Part shown: in pieces, positions 27,313 to 35,775 of the stretch
Position numbering within the stretch: the first letter of the stretch is position 1
Layout of the letters: each line of letters starts with the position of its first letter
DNA from: CALKZN01 sp050633785
GTDB taxonomy: Bacteria > Pseudomonadota > Gammaproteobacteria > Arenicellales > Arenicellaceae
DNA length: 64,000 bases
Direction: 5' to 3'
Assembly: GCA_050633785.1 (NCBI GenBank)
Contig: JBOEHE010000053.1
Location: 47,593 to 111,592, forward strand
Notes under the pieces: generated by a model
What the model was told of the DNA's origin: nothing
Databases searched by the model: none
The model's input: the letters and a program-made list of their open reading frames with translations, nothing else
Position numbers and translations under genes: made by a program

Positions 27313-28230
27313 ATGTCGAAAGATCAGCAATACCGCTTTGGTTTTGTCGCCTTACTGGGTCGTCCTAATGTAGGGAAATCAACCTTGTTAAACAGAATGG
27401 TTGGTAAAAAAATCAGCATTACATCGGACCGACCGCAAACCACAAGACACAGGATTCTGGGAATAGTCTCTGATAAAAATAAACAAATCGTATTTGTTGA
27501 CACTCCTGGTGTGCATTCTATTTCGCAGAAAACTCAAAAAAAACGTATCAATAAAATCATTAATCGTACTGCGGTAGCGAGCATTGATGGGGTTGATTTG
27601 GTACTGTTTATGGTGACAGCCAAAGGTTGGAAGCCGGCTGACGAAGTGCCATTGAAAGCACTGCAGGATAATAATGTTCCTGTTATTGTCGTAATCAATA
27701 AACTGGATTTACTAGCGAATAAAAACCAACTGCTACCACAAATTGAAGATTTGCAACAACGAATCAACTGTGTTGCTGTCATTCCTGTCTCGGCCAGTAA
27801 AGGCAATAATGTTCAGCATCTGATGGATGAAATTACTTCGCGGTTACCAGAAGGGCAAGCTCATTTTGATTCGAAGCAGATAACAGATCGAACTCAATCA
27901 TTTTTAGTATCAGAAATGATTCGAGAACAACTTTTCCGATTGTTGGGTGATGAATTGCCTTACGCGACCGCGGTTGAGCTTCAACGTATTGAGTTGGTTG
28001 GCAAGACGTATCATATTGGTGCTGACATCTGGGTTGATAAAGCAAGCCAGAAAGCGATCGTAATCGGCAAACAGGGAGCTAAGTTGAAACAAATAGGTTC
28101 AAAAAGCCGCTTGCCTATTCAGCAACTGTTAGGCAAAAAAGTGTTTTTGGAACTTTATGTCAAAGTACGCAGTGGTTGGGCCGATCGTCAGCAGGATTTG
28201 CAATCGCTGGGTTACGATGAAGGGCAATAA
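27313..28230 (+). CDS. era: GTPase Era
   Basis: Essential GTPase that binds the 3' end of 16S rRNA through its KH domain during 30S assembly. The 305-residue protein has G1 GRPNVGKSTLLN, G2 SDRPQTTRHRI, G3 VDTPGVH and G4 NKLD, followed by the KH domain with KQGAKLKQIGSKSR. The operon order rnc-era-recO is classical. The tail ends LQSLGYDEGQ, typical of the family. Confidence 0.97.
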   Translation: MSKDQQYRFGFVALLGRPNVGKSTLLNRMVGKKISITSDRPQTTRHRILGIVSDKNKQIVFVDTPGVHSISQKTQKKRINKIINRTAVASIDGVDLVLFMVTAKGWKPADEVPLKALQDNNVPVIVVINKLDLLANKNQLLPQIEDLQQRINCVAVIPVSASKGNNVQHLMDEITSRLPEGQAHFDSKQITDRTQSFLVSEMIREQLFRLLGDELPYATAVELQRIELVGKTYHIGADIWVDKASQKAIVIGKQGAKLKQIGSKSRLPIQQLLGKKVFLELYVKVRSGWADRQQDLQSLGYDEGQ

Positions 28231-28254
28231 AACAAACTTTTAAATATGGATTGA

Positions 28255-28971
28255 TTGCACGTGAGAGTCAATCAACAAGCAGCGTATGTTTTGCATACAC
28301 GCCCGTACAGTGAAAGCAGTTTGATTGTTGAAATATTTTCAGCGACATATGGACGTTTTGTCGTCTTAGCAAAAGGTGCCAGGCGGGTTAAATCAAGAGT
28401 AAGAGGCTTACTGCAGCCTTTTCAACCGCTGATGGTAAGTTGGTCGGGTAAAGGTGAAATGCCGACATTGACCCAGGTTGAATTAAACGGGCGCTATCAA
28501 TGGTTGGATTATAAATCACGGGTTTGCGGTTTTTATGCCAATGAACTGATGATGAAAATGCTGCAAAGGCGTGACCCTCATCAACAATTGTTTCAAGATT
28601 ACGATGTATTGATGCAATGTTTGTCAGTTAACAGTAAACGTGAACTCGCTTTACGTCGTTTCGAAAAGGCCCTGTTACAGGAGACTGGGTATGCATTAAT
28701 TCTCGACCATGAAACCGAGAAACAACAGCCTTTGCTGGATGACCGTTTATACCGTTATATCCCAGAATCTGGGCCAGTTTATGACCCAAGAGGTATAAAA
28801 GACTCACCATTAGTGGTATTGGGAATCGTGTTGAATAGCATCGATAGTGATAATTACACCGACGATTGGGTAATGCATGATGCCAAACAATTTATGCGTC
28901 GTATATTGCAAATAATGATGGGCAATAAACCATTACGCAGCCGTGATTTGTTATATCATTCCATCAAATAA
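28255..28971 (+). CDS. recO: DNA repair protein RecO
   Basis: Loads RecA on SSB-coated ssDNA together with RecR in RecFOR recombination. The 238-residue protein has an N-terminal OB fold (QAAYVLHTRPYSESSLIVEIFSATYGR) and a helical C-terminal domain, with no zinc cysteines as is usual for gammaproteobacteria. The start is uncertain: TTG at 28255 or GTG at 28261; no ATG is available near the expected N-terminus. It lies between era and pdxJ, the conserved location. Confidence 0.93.
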   Translation: MHVRVNQQAAYVLHTRPYSESSLIVEIFSATYGRFVVLAKGARRVKSRVRGLLQPFQPLMVSWSGKGEMPTLTQVELNGRYQWLDYKSRVCGFYANELMMKMLQRRDPHQQLFQDYDVLMQCLSVNSKRELALRRFEKALLQETGYALILDHETEKQQPLLDDRLYRYIPESGPVYDPRGIKDSPLVVLGIVLNSIDSDNYTDDWVMHDAKQFMRRILQIMMGNKPLRSRDLLYHSIK

Positions 28972-28993
28972 GCCTAAAGTATTGAACTGACTA

Positions 28994-29755
28994 ATGAAAC
29001 CATCCAAACAAGCCCCTAAAACTGAGGAGAACACTGTTTTACTCGGAGTTAATGTTGACCATGTTGCCACTCTGCGCCAAGCCCGAGGAACGGATTATCC
29101 AAACCCTTATTCAGCGGTAACGCTGGCTCAGCTGGGAGGAGCGGATGGCATCACTATCCATTTGCGAGAGGATCGTCGACATATTGTAGATGAAGATGTT
29201 AAACAGTTTTGTGAGCATAGCCCATTACCGATTAACCTTGAAATGGCAGCAACGGCTGAAATGTTAGATATTGCTCTGAAAAATAAACCGACAGAATGTT
29301 GTTTTGTTCCAGAAAAGCGCGAAGAGTTGACCACAGAAGGTGGGCTTGATGTGGTTTCTCAACAAGCAAGGTTGCAGGAATATGTAACATCTTTGCAATC
29401 TGCTGGTATACAAGTCTCCATGTTTATTGATCCTGATTTGAAACAGATTGAAGCTTGTCAGGCTATTGGTGTTGATATCGTTGAACTGCATACAGGGTCT
29501 TACAGTGAATGTGCTGGTGCTACTCAACAAGCGCAACTTCGTCAAATAAAAGAAGCAGCTGTTTTGGCAGACTCACTCGGCTTGGTTGTCAATGCTGGCC
29601 ATGGTTTGCACTATCAGAACGTATTGCCTATCGCATCAATCAAAGAGCTGCATTGCTTGAACATTGGTCACTCAATTATCGCTGATGCCGTTTTTCGTGG
29701 GCTGCAACAATCAGTAATGGAAATGAAAAAGCTGCTTATACAAGCAAGAACATAG
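28994..29755 (+). CDS. pdxJ: pyridoxine 5'-phosphate synthase
   Basis: Condenses 1-deoxyxylulose-5-phosphate with 3-amino-2-oxopropyl phosphate to give pyridoxine 5'-phosphate. The 253-residue TIM barrel has the GVNVDHVATLRQARGT N-terminus, the HLREDRRHI segment, ELHTGSYSE and NAGHGLHYQN with active-site residues. The N-terminal 14 residues (KPSKQAPKTEENT) are a short extension. Last gene of the lepA-pdxJ run, followed by a shared hairpin terminator. Confidence 0.97.
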   Translation: MKPSKQAPKTEENTVLLGVNVDHVATLRQARGTDYPNPYSAVTLAQLGGADGITIHLREDRRHIVDEDVKQFCEHSPLPINLEMAATAEMLDIALKNKPTECCFVPEKREELTTEGGLDVVSQQARLQEYVTSLQSAGIQVSMFIDPDLKQIEACQAIGVDIVELHTGSYSECAGATQQAQLRQIKEAAVLADSLGLVVNAGHGLHYQNVLPIASIKELHCLNIGHSIIADAVFRGLQQSVMEMKKLLIQART

Positions 29756-29781
29756 AGCTACACCCATTCATTGGAATTGTT

Positions 29782-29814
29782 ATTGAGGCTATTGTTTGAA
29801 CCAATAGCCTCAAT
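29782..29814. terminator. hairpin between convergent pdxJ and avtA
   Basis: A perfect 13-bp stem (ATTGAGGCTATTG and complement) with a 7-nt loop lies exactly in the 61-bp gap between the two stops. The T-tract is short, but the position favours a bidirectional terminator. Confidence 0.75.
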
Positions 29815-29816
29815 TT

Positions 29817-31085
29817 CTAACAACCATTTGCATCAAATAACAAAGTAATCTCTTCAGCAATGATGCTTAAGCCACGCTCAACTACATGGTCAGGTTGGGC
29901 GTAGGTCATGCGAATACATTCTCGTTGATGTTGCCAGTCATTTTCGATATCAATGAAAAAATGTTCGCCAGGAATGATAAAGACTCCACGTTTAACCAGT
30001 CGTTCATAAAGTTCAACGCTGCTGACAGGAAGGCCTTCGCACCATAACCACAGGAAAAAAGCTCCTTCAGCTTTGTGTATTCTAACGGGCAGATCTTTGA
30101 ATTTTTCCTGGGCAATTTGAGTCGCAGTCTGGGCTTTTTCCCGGTAAAAAGGGCGAATGATATTTTCGCGCAAGTCCATGATTTCATTCTTTTCCAGCAA
30201 GCGAGTCATCAAGCCAGGACCGACACTGTTGGGTGCTAAGGCCGTTATGGCATTAATAGAACTCATTGCTGCGATGATCTCGGGATTGGCTATAACAATG
30301 CCTGTGCGCATTCCCGGCAAGCCAAGCTTTGAGAGAGACATGGTCAGTATGATATTGTCATCCCAGTTTGGATTAACATCAGTGTAAATCGCCCCGGGGA
30401 AAGGAAAGCCGTAGGCATTATCAACAATCAGTGGAATTTTGTGCTTTTTTGCAAGTAATTCCAGTTGAGCCATTTCTTGGTCGGTAACGACATTGCCTGT
30501 GGGGTTGGTAGGACGGGAGATACAGATTGCAGCAATATCATCACCGATGTTGAGAGCATCAAAATCGATGTGATATTTGAATTGCTGTTCCTCCAATAAT
30601 TCAATTTCCGGTTTATTAGATGTGAACATGTTCTCTGATAAGCCGATTTCAGCGTAACCAACATACTCTGGTGCTAAAGGAAAAAGTATTTTTTTGTGTG
30701 AACCATCGGCCATTTTTCCAGCTAATAAATTGAAAATAGAGAAAAAGCTGTTTTGACTTCCATTGGTCAAGCAGACATTGTCTGTTGTCAGGTTCCAATT
30801 ATAGCGCTCGTTGAGCATCTTAATCAGTGCAGATGTGAAACGTTCAGAACCTTTAGGGCCGTCATATAGGCCCAATACCTGGTTGAATTGTTCATCATTG
30901 TTTAACAGAGCTTGCATTTCAGCTTGAAATATTTCCTCTGCTGCCGGGATTGAAGCGGGGTTACCGCCACCTAGCATACAAATTGTTTTGTCTGATGAAT
31001 GATTGGCGTCACCAAGATCTTTCATCAGTTGAGTAATGCCGGAAGGGCGGGTGAATTTCTCCCCGAAAGCTGAAAATTGTGTCAT
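29817..31085 (-). CDS. avtA: valine--pyruvate aminotransferase
   Basis: PLP transaminase (class I fold) that interconverts valine/2-oxoisovalerate with alanine/pyruvate. The 422-residue form starts at the ATG at 31085 (MTQFSAFGEKFTRPSGITQLM), matching the E. coli AvtA N-terminus; an upstream in-frame start would add 22 unrelated residues. The PLP lysine is in TMSLSKLGLPGMRTG and the ISRPTNPTGN motif is present. It converges with pdxJ and is divergent from recA with 280 bp between. Regulation is not visible except the palindrome at 31201. Confidence 0.93.
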   Translation of the reverse strand: MTQFSAFGEKFTRPSGITQLMKDLGDANHSSDKTICMLGGGNPASIPAAEEIFQAEMQALLNNDEQFNQVLGLYDGPKGSERFTSALIKMLNERYNWNLTTDNVCLTNGSQNSFFSIFNLLAGKMADGSHKKILFPLAPEYVGYAEIGLSENMFTSNKPEIELLEEQQFKYHIDFDALNIGDDIAAICISRPTNPTGNVVTDQEMAQLELLAKKHKIPLIVDNAYGFPFPGAIYTDVNPNWDDNIILTMSLSKLGLPGMRTGIVIANPEIIAAMSSINAITALAPNSVGPGLMTRLLEKNEIMDLRENIIRPFYREKAQTATQIAQEKFKDLPVRIHKAEGAFFLWLWCEGLPVSSVELYERLVKRGVFIIPGEHFFIDIENDWQHQRECIRMTYAQPDHVVERGLSIIAEEITLLFDANGC

Positions 31086-31200
31086 TATATGGTACTGAAA
31101 AGGATTTTTAGTTGTGGTTGGTATTCTATGGAGAGGAAGGTAAGGTGTCACTAGTTATTCAATGAATATGCAAAAAAAACAAAGTAAAGCAGAATAGCTC

Positions 31201-31222
31201 TTGATTTTTGTACAAAAATCAA
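31201..31222. promoter_or_regulatory. 22-bp perfect palindrome in the avtA/recA intergenic region
   Basis: TTGATTTTTGT is followed directly by its own reverse complement. The site is 144 bp upstream of recA and 115 bp upstream of avtA. It looks like an operator; the protein is unknown. It does not match the gammaproteobacterial LexA box (CTGT-N8-ACAG). Confidence 0.5.
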
Positions 31223-31317
31223 ACAAGATGTGAATCCAACGTGTTCTGGTGGTTGTTTTTGTCAGCTTATGAAATAATTCCACAGGCTGGAAAAGTCATC
31301 TTTGCACCTGACTCAAA

Positions 31318-31323
31318 TATAAT
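31318..31323 (+). promoter_or_regulatory. candidate -10 element of recA
   Basis: A perfect TATAAT 43 bp upstream of the recA ATG. No good -35 hexamer is found 16-18 bp upstream (GTCATC at 31295), which would fit an activator- or repressor-controlled promoter, but the call is weak. Confidence 0.3.
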
Positions 31324-31365
31324 TAACATTCAAAAAATCAACGCATAAACGTATCGGAGTATTTA

Positions 31366-32397
31366 ATGGACGACAACAAACAAAAAGCTTTGCAAGCGGC
31401 TTTAAGCCAGATTGAACGTCAGTTTGGTAAGGGATCTGTCATGCGTATGGGAGACGGAGATGTCGTAAGAGATGTCAGCGCGATACCCACTGGCTCTATA
31501 GGCCTTGATGTTGCTTTGGGAATAGGTGGTTTGCCTCGAGGACGTATAGTAGAAATTTATGGCCCTGAATCTTCGGGGAAAACAACGCTGACATTGTCAG
31601 CAATAGCTGAAGCGCAAAAGCTGGGTGGAACTGCTGCATTTATTGATGCTGAACATGCACTTGACCCGTCTTATGCCGCAAAGCTTGGAGTCAATGTTGA
31701 AGAATTGCTGGTTTCACAACCAGATACAGGCGAACAGGCTCTGGAAATTACAGACATGCTAGTGCGGTCTGCAGCAGTTGATATCATTGTTATTGACTCA
31801 GTAGCTGCATTAACACCAAAGGCAGAGATTGAAGGAGATATGGGTGACTCTCATATGGGCTTGCAGGCTCGTTTGATGTCACAGGCTTTGCGTAAATTGA
31901 CGGCTAACATCCAAAAAGCCAATACGATGGTGATTTTTATTAACCAGATCCGCATGAAAATTGGAGTCATGTTTGGTAATCCGGAAACGACAACTGGTGG
32001 TAATGCTCTGAAGTTTTACTCTTCAGTTCGTTTGGATATTCGTCGCATAGGTGCAATCAAGAAAGGTGACGAAATTCTGGGTAATGAAACTCGCGTCAAA
32101 GTGGTTAAGAATAAAATGGCTCCTCCTTTCAAGCAGACAGAATTTTCCATTTTGTACAATCAGGGAATTTCACGCGAAGGCGAAATAATTTCTCTGGGAG
32201 TTGAGCATAATATTGTGGAAAAATCCGGTGCCTGGTATAGCTATGATGGAGAGAGAATTGGTCAGGGTAAGGATAATGTTCGTGAATACCTGAAAGAACA
32301 TACCGCAATGGCCCAGGAAATTGAAGGAAAAATTCGTGTCGCTTTGGGTATCGCTGAAGGAGGAGAGGTGCCAGAAGTTGATGCTGTTGACGGTTAG
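31366..32397 (+). CDS. recA: recombinase RecA
   Basis: ATP-dependent strand exchange protein and SOS co-protease. The 343-residue protein starts MDDNKQKALQAALSQIERQFGKG, with the Walker A GPESSGKT (66-73), the Walker B VIDSVAALTP, the L2 loop region and the acidic C-terminal tail. SD GGAG is 7 bp before the ATG. recX follows at 37 bp. The usual upstream cinA is not present; avtA takes its place. An SOS box was looked for in the 280-bp upstream region and not found. Confidence 0.98.
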   Translation: MDDNKQKALQAALSQIERQFGKGSVMRMGDGDVVRDVSAIPTGSIGLDVALGIGGLPRGRIVEIYGPESSGKTTLTLSAIAEAQKLGGTAAFIDAEHALDPSYAAKLGVNVEELLVSQPDTGEQALEITDMLVRSAAVDIIVIDSVAALTPKAEIEGDMGDSHMGLQARLMSQALRKLTANIQKANTMVIFINQIRMKIGVMFGNPETTTGGNALKFYSSVRLDIRRIGAIKKGDEILGNETRVKVVKNKMAPPFKQTEFSILYNQGISREGEIISLGVEHNIVEKSGAWYSYDGERIGQGKDNVREYLKEHTAMAQEIEGKIRVALGIAEGGEVPEVDAVDG

Positions 32398-32434
32398 GTT
32401 TCGTTCCTAAACTTTTGTTTTAAAAGGCTTGTAA

Positions 32435-32911
32435 TTGATTGAGTCAAAAAATAGTTGGCAAGACAGTTATAATCGTGCAATACAACTATTAGCGGCGCGT
32501 GAACATAGTGCGCAGGAACTTGAGACTAAGTTGCTGCGCAAAGGGTTTGAGCACGATGACGTTGAAATTGCTATTGGAATGTTGCAGGAGCAGAACCTGC
32601 AATCGGATCAACGGTTTGTTGATGTGTTTGTGCGCTCACGAAGCCAACGCGGTCATGGGCCAACCAAAATCAGCCATGAGTTAAGGCAGAAAGGTATCAC
32701 TGCCGAACTCATTGAAGAGGCTGTTAATGCTCAAGGAAGTCACTGGTTTGATTATGCCAGACAACATTATCAAAAAAAGTACCGCAACACAGTGGTTAAC
32801 AATTATAATGAATGGACCAAGCGAGCGCGTTTTATGCAAAACCGTGGCTATACTATGGAACATATCAAAGCTATAGTTGAGTTTGATCAGAAGTCTGCGG
32901 ATTATGAATAG
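32435..32911 (+). CDS. recX: regulatory protein RecX
   Basis: Inhibitor that blocks RecA filament extension. The 158-residue protein is made of three-helix repeats, with the family motif LAAREHSAQELETKLLRKGF at the start of repeat 1 and SRSQRGHGPTKISHELRQKGI in repeat 2. The start is TTG at 32435 after a purine-rich AAAAGG. It follows recA at 37 bp, so it is likely made by read-through of recA mRNA. Confidence 0.94.
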   Translation: MIESKNSWQDSYNRAIQLLAAREHSAQELETKLLRKGFEHDDVEIAIGMLQEQNLQSDQRFVDVFVRSRSQRGHGPTKISHELRQKGITAELIEEAVNAQGSHWFDYARQHYQKKYRNTVVNNYNEWTKRARFMQNRGYTMEHIKAIVEFDQKSADYE

Positions 32912-32975
32912 AATCAATGGGCTTCGAATATAAGAAAAATTGCACTAACCTTTAGTAAAACACCTTCTAGTATTT

Positions 32976-35585
32976 ATGAAAACAGCGGAAATTAGAGAGC
33001 GCTTTTTAGCGTATTTTGAAAAGCATCAACATCAACGTGTTGCGAGTAGCCCCTTAGTTCCTCACAACGATGCTACTTTGTTGTTTACCAATGCAGGGAT
33101 GGTTCAATTCAAAGATACATTTCTGGGGGCTGAAAAGCGTGATTATGTTCGGGCTACAACATCGCAGCGGTGTGTGCGAGCGGGAGGTAAACATAATGAC
33201 CTAGAGAATGTTGGATACACCGCCAGACACCACACTTTTTTCGAGATGTTGGGTAATTTTAGTTTTGGGGATTATTTTAAAAGAGATGCAATCCAATTTG
33301 CTTGGGATTTTTTGGTCAAAGAACTCGGCCTGTCGCCTGAGAAACTCTGGGTTACTGTTTTTGAGGAAGATGATGAAGCTGCTGATATCTGGCTAAAAGA
33401 TATGGGCATAAACCCGCAACAATTTTCGAGAATAGGCGCCAAAGACAATTTCTGGTCGATGGGAGATACTGGGCCGTGTGGACCTTGCAGTGAAATTTTT
33501 TATGACCATGGCCCTGATGTAGCTGGTGGGCCTCCAGGTACTCCAGAGGAGGATGGTGATCGATACATAGAAATCTGGAACTTGGTGTTTATGCAATATA
33601 ACCGTGATCAATCCGGAGAGCTAAAGCCATTGCCAAGGCCATCGGTTGATACCGGTATGGGTTTAGAGCGAATAGCGGCAGTGATGCAAAATAAACACAA
33701 TAATTATGATATTGATTTGTTTGCAAACATTACTCAGGATATCTGTCGTGTATTAGGGGCAGATGACCCTACTCATCATTCAGTCCGAGTGATTGCGGAC
33801 CATATCCGTTCTTGTGCATTTATGATTGTAGATGGAGTGTTGCCGGGTAGCGAAGGTAGAGGTTATGTACTTCGTCGAATTATCAGGCGAGCAGTGCGAC
33901 ATGGCTATCAGTTAGGTGGTGAAACACCCTTTTTTCATCGTCTGGTGGATGTGTTGGTGGCAGAAATGGGTGAGGCTTTCCCTGAATTACCAGCTCATCA
34001 TCAACAAATCAAAGATGCTTTAGAAAAAGAAGAAAAACGTTTTGCCGAAACGTTAGAACAAGGTTTGAAAATTTTTAGCCAAAAAACATCTTCTTTGTCA
34101 GGTAGTACCGTGCCTGGTGAAGTGGCTTTCCTGCTTTATGATACCTATGGATTTCCTGTCGATTTGACTGCAGATGTGGCTCGTGAAAAGGGTTTGTCGG
34201 TCGATATGGTTGGTTTTGAACGTGAAATGGAAGCCCAGAGAGAAAGGGCTCGAAGCAGTAGCCAGTTCGCAGAAGCGGCAGATCAATTGATTTCAATTGA
34301 TACAGAAACAGAGTTTGTTGGATATGAGCAGCTGAGTGTTGATGCTGAAGTTTTGGCAATAACTGTTGAGGGTAATGAACATAGTCAGGCTAATGCTGGT
34401 GAAAGTATTGCATGTGTGCTTGATAAAACATGTTTTTATGCCGAAGGTGGCGGTCAAATTGGAGACCAGGGGCAGTTCAGGGTCGGAGAATGCGTGGTAG
34501 ACATTGTTGATACACGTAAACAAGCAAATGATGTTTTTGTTCATTATGGCAAAGTCCGTATTGGTAAATTGAATGTTGGTGACACGGTAAATGCTCATGT
34601 GCACCACAGCTCACGTCGTGCGGCAGAGTGTAATCATTCTGCCACTCACTTGTTGCATGCTGCTTTGATTAATGTTTTGGGAACACATGTGCAGCAAAAA
34701 GGATCATTAGTGGATGCGCAAAAATTACGTTTCGACTTTTCCCATGATCAAGCTGTGACTGCCGAGCAGCTGATAGAAGTAGAAGCCATGGTTAACCAAC
34801 AAGTTTTGGCAAACCAGCCTGTTGATGCAGAGCTTATGGCGATAGATGATGCTAAACAGGCCGGTGCTGCTGCTCTGTTTGGTGAAAAATATGGTGACAC
34901 AGTCAGGGTAATTCGCATGGGGCCGTTTTCCATGGAACTATGTGGGGGTACGCACGTTTCTCGTACCGGTGATATTGGCATTGTTAAAATCACTGGTGAG
35001 TCAGGTGTGGCAGCAGGAGTGCGTAGAATTGAAGCGGTGACTGCATATCAAGCTTATGACTACATCAATACTAATTTGTCTCTGGTTCAACAGGCAGGTG
35101 CCGAATTAAAAGCAAAGCCGGCAGATATATTGTCAAAAATTAATCAGTTACAATTGCAGATCAAAACGTTGAACAAAGAGAATCTTGATCTGCAGAAGCA
35201 ATTGGCAACAGGCGCAGGGTCCGGCTCTGATTTTGAAAGCCAATTTGTTGAAATGGATGGGGTTAAATTATTGACTGTTGACATGAAGAGTGTCGATAAG
35301 GCAATTCTACGAGAGACCATAGATCGGTATAAAAGCAAATACGATAATGCTGTGATAGTGTTGGCAACACGCAATAATGATAAGGTTGCTATTGTTGCTG
35401 GTGTTAGTAAAACTATTTCGAAACAATACCCAGCGGGCAAGTTGATTCAAACGATTACAGGTTTGTTTGATGGGCGCGGCGGAGGTCGGCCAGATATGGC
35501 AGAAGGTGGTATTCCTACTGAAAATAATATTGATGCTTGCCTTGCTGCAGTTAAGGATTGGCTTGTGCAGGTGAAAGCAAACTAA
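32976..35585 (+). CDS. alaS: alanine--tRNA ligase
   Basis: Charges tRNA-Ala and edits Ser/Gly mischarging. The 869-residue protein has the class II catalytic domain (motif around HHTFFEMLGNFSFGDYFK), the editing domain zinc site HSATHLLHAAL and CGGTHV, and a C-terminal coiled-coil/C-Ala region ending in GRGGGRPDMAEGG. The order recA-recX-alaS-lysC-csrA is conserved in Pseudomonas-like genomes. Length and motifs are complete. Confidence 0.98.
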   Translation: MKTAEIRERFLAYFEKHQHQRVASSPLVPHNDATLLFTNAGMVQFKDTFLGAEKRDYVRATTSQRCVRAGGKHNDLENVGYTARHHTFFEMLGNFSFGDYFKRDAIQFAWDFLVKELGLSPEKLWVTVFEEDDEAADIWLKDMGINPQQFSRIGAKDNFWSMGDTGPCGPCSEIFYDHGPDVAGGPPGTPEEDGDRYIEIWNLVFMQYNRDQSGELKPLPRPSVDTGMGLERIAAVMQNKHNNYDIDLFANITQDICRVLGADDPTHHSVRVIADHIRSCAFMIVDGVLPGSEGRGYVLRRIIRRAVRHGYQLGGETPFFHRLVDVLVAEMGEAFPELPAHHQQIKDALEKEEKRFAETLEQGLKIFSQKTSSLSGSTVPGEVAFLLYDTYGFPVDLTADVAREKGLSVDMVGFEREMEAQRERARSSSQFAEAADQLISIDTETEFVGYEQLSVDAEVLAITVEGNEHSQANAGESIACVLDKTCFYAEGGGQIGDQGQFRVGECVVDIVDTRKQANDVFVHYGKVRIGKLNVGDTVNAHVHHSSRRAAECNHSATHLLHAALINVLGTHVQQKGSLVDAQKLRFDFSHDQAVTAEQLIEVEAMVNQQVLANQPVDAELMAIDDAKQAGAAALFGEKYGDTVRVIRMGPFSMELCGGTHVSRTGDIGIVKITGESGVAAGVRRIEAVTAYQAYDYINTNLSLVQQAGAELKAKPADILSKINQLQLQIKTLNKENLDLQKQLATGAGSGSDFESQFVEMDGVKLLTVDMKSVDKAILRETIDRYKSKYDNAVIVLATRNNDKVAIVAGVSKTISKQYPAGKLIQTITGLFDGRGGGRPDMAEGGIPTENNIDACLAAVKDWLVQVKAN

Positions 35586-35625
35586 TCTTAAAATTTGATC
35601 GAAAAGAGCCATGAGTTAGCAAAAT

Positions 35626-35656
35626 AGGGTGAATAATTTATCAAATTGTTCACCCT
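35626..35656 (+). terminator. hairpin after alaS lacking a clear T-tract
   Basis: AGGGTGAA and TTCACCCT form an 8-bp stem that continues, after one mismatch, with AATTT/AAATT around an ATC loop. No U-run follows, so it may be a transcript-end stabiliser or a Rho-associated site rather than a true intrinsic terminator. Confidence 0.45.
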
Positions 35657-35701
35657 GGACAATATAAATCATTATCTGACCTTTTATATTGGAAATAACT
35701 G

Positions 35702-35730
35702 TTTACAGTTCGCTTCAAACCATGTTTAAT
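35702..35730 (+). promoter_or_regulatory. candidate sigma70 promoter for lysC
   Basis: TTTACA (35702-35707) and TTTAAT (35725-35730) with the ideal 17-bp spacer, 46 bp upstream of the lysC ATG. Each hexamer has one or two mismatches to consensus. Confidence 0.5.
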
Positions 35731-35775
35731 CGCCGCCTTAATAATTAAAGCTATTCGTAAAACGTAAAAAGATCA

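Noticed and set aside
31241..31264. CTGGTGGTTGTTTTTGTCAG as a possible LexA box upstream of recA
   Set aside because: The CTG and CAG arms are 14 bp apart instead of 10 and the flanking bases do not fit CTGT-N8-ACAG.
35586..35775. Lysine riboswitch upstream of lysC
   Set aside because: The 190-bp region is too short and lacks the conserved multi-helix core; only a simple hairpin and a promoter are seen.
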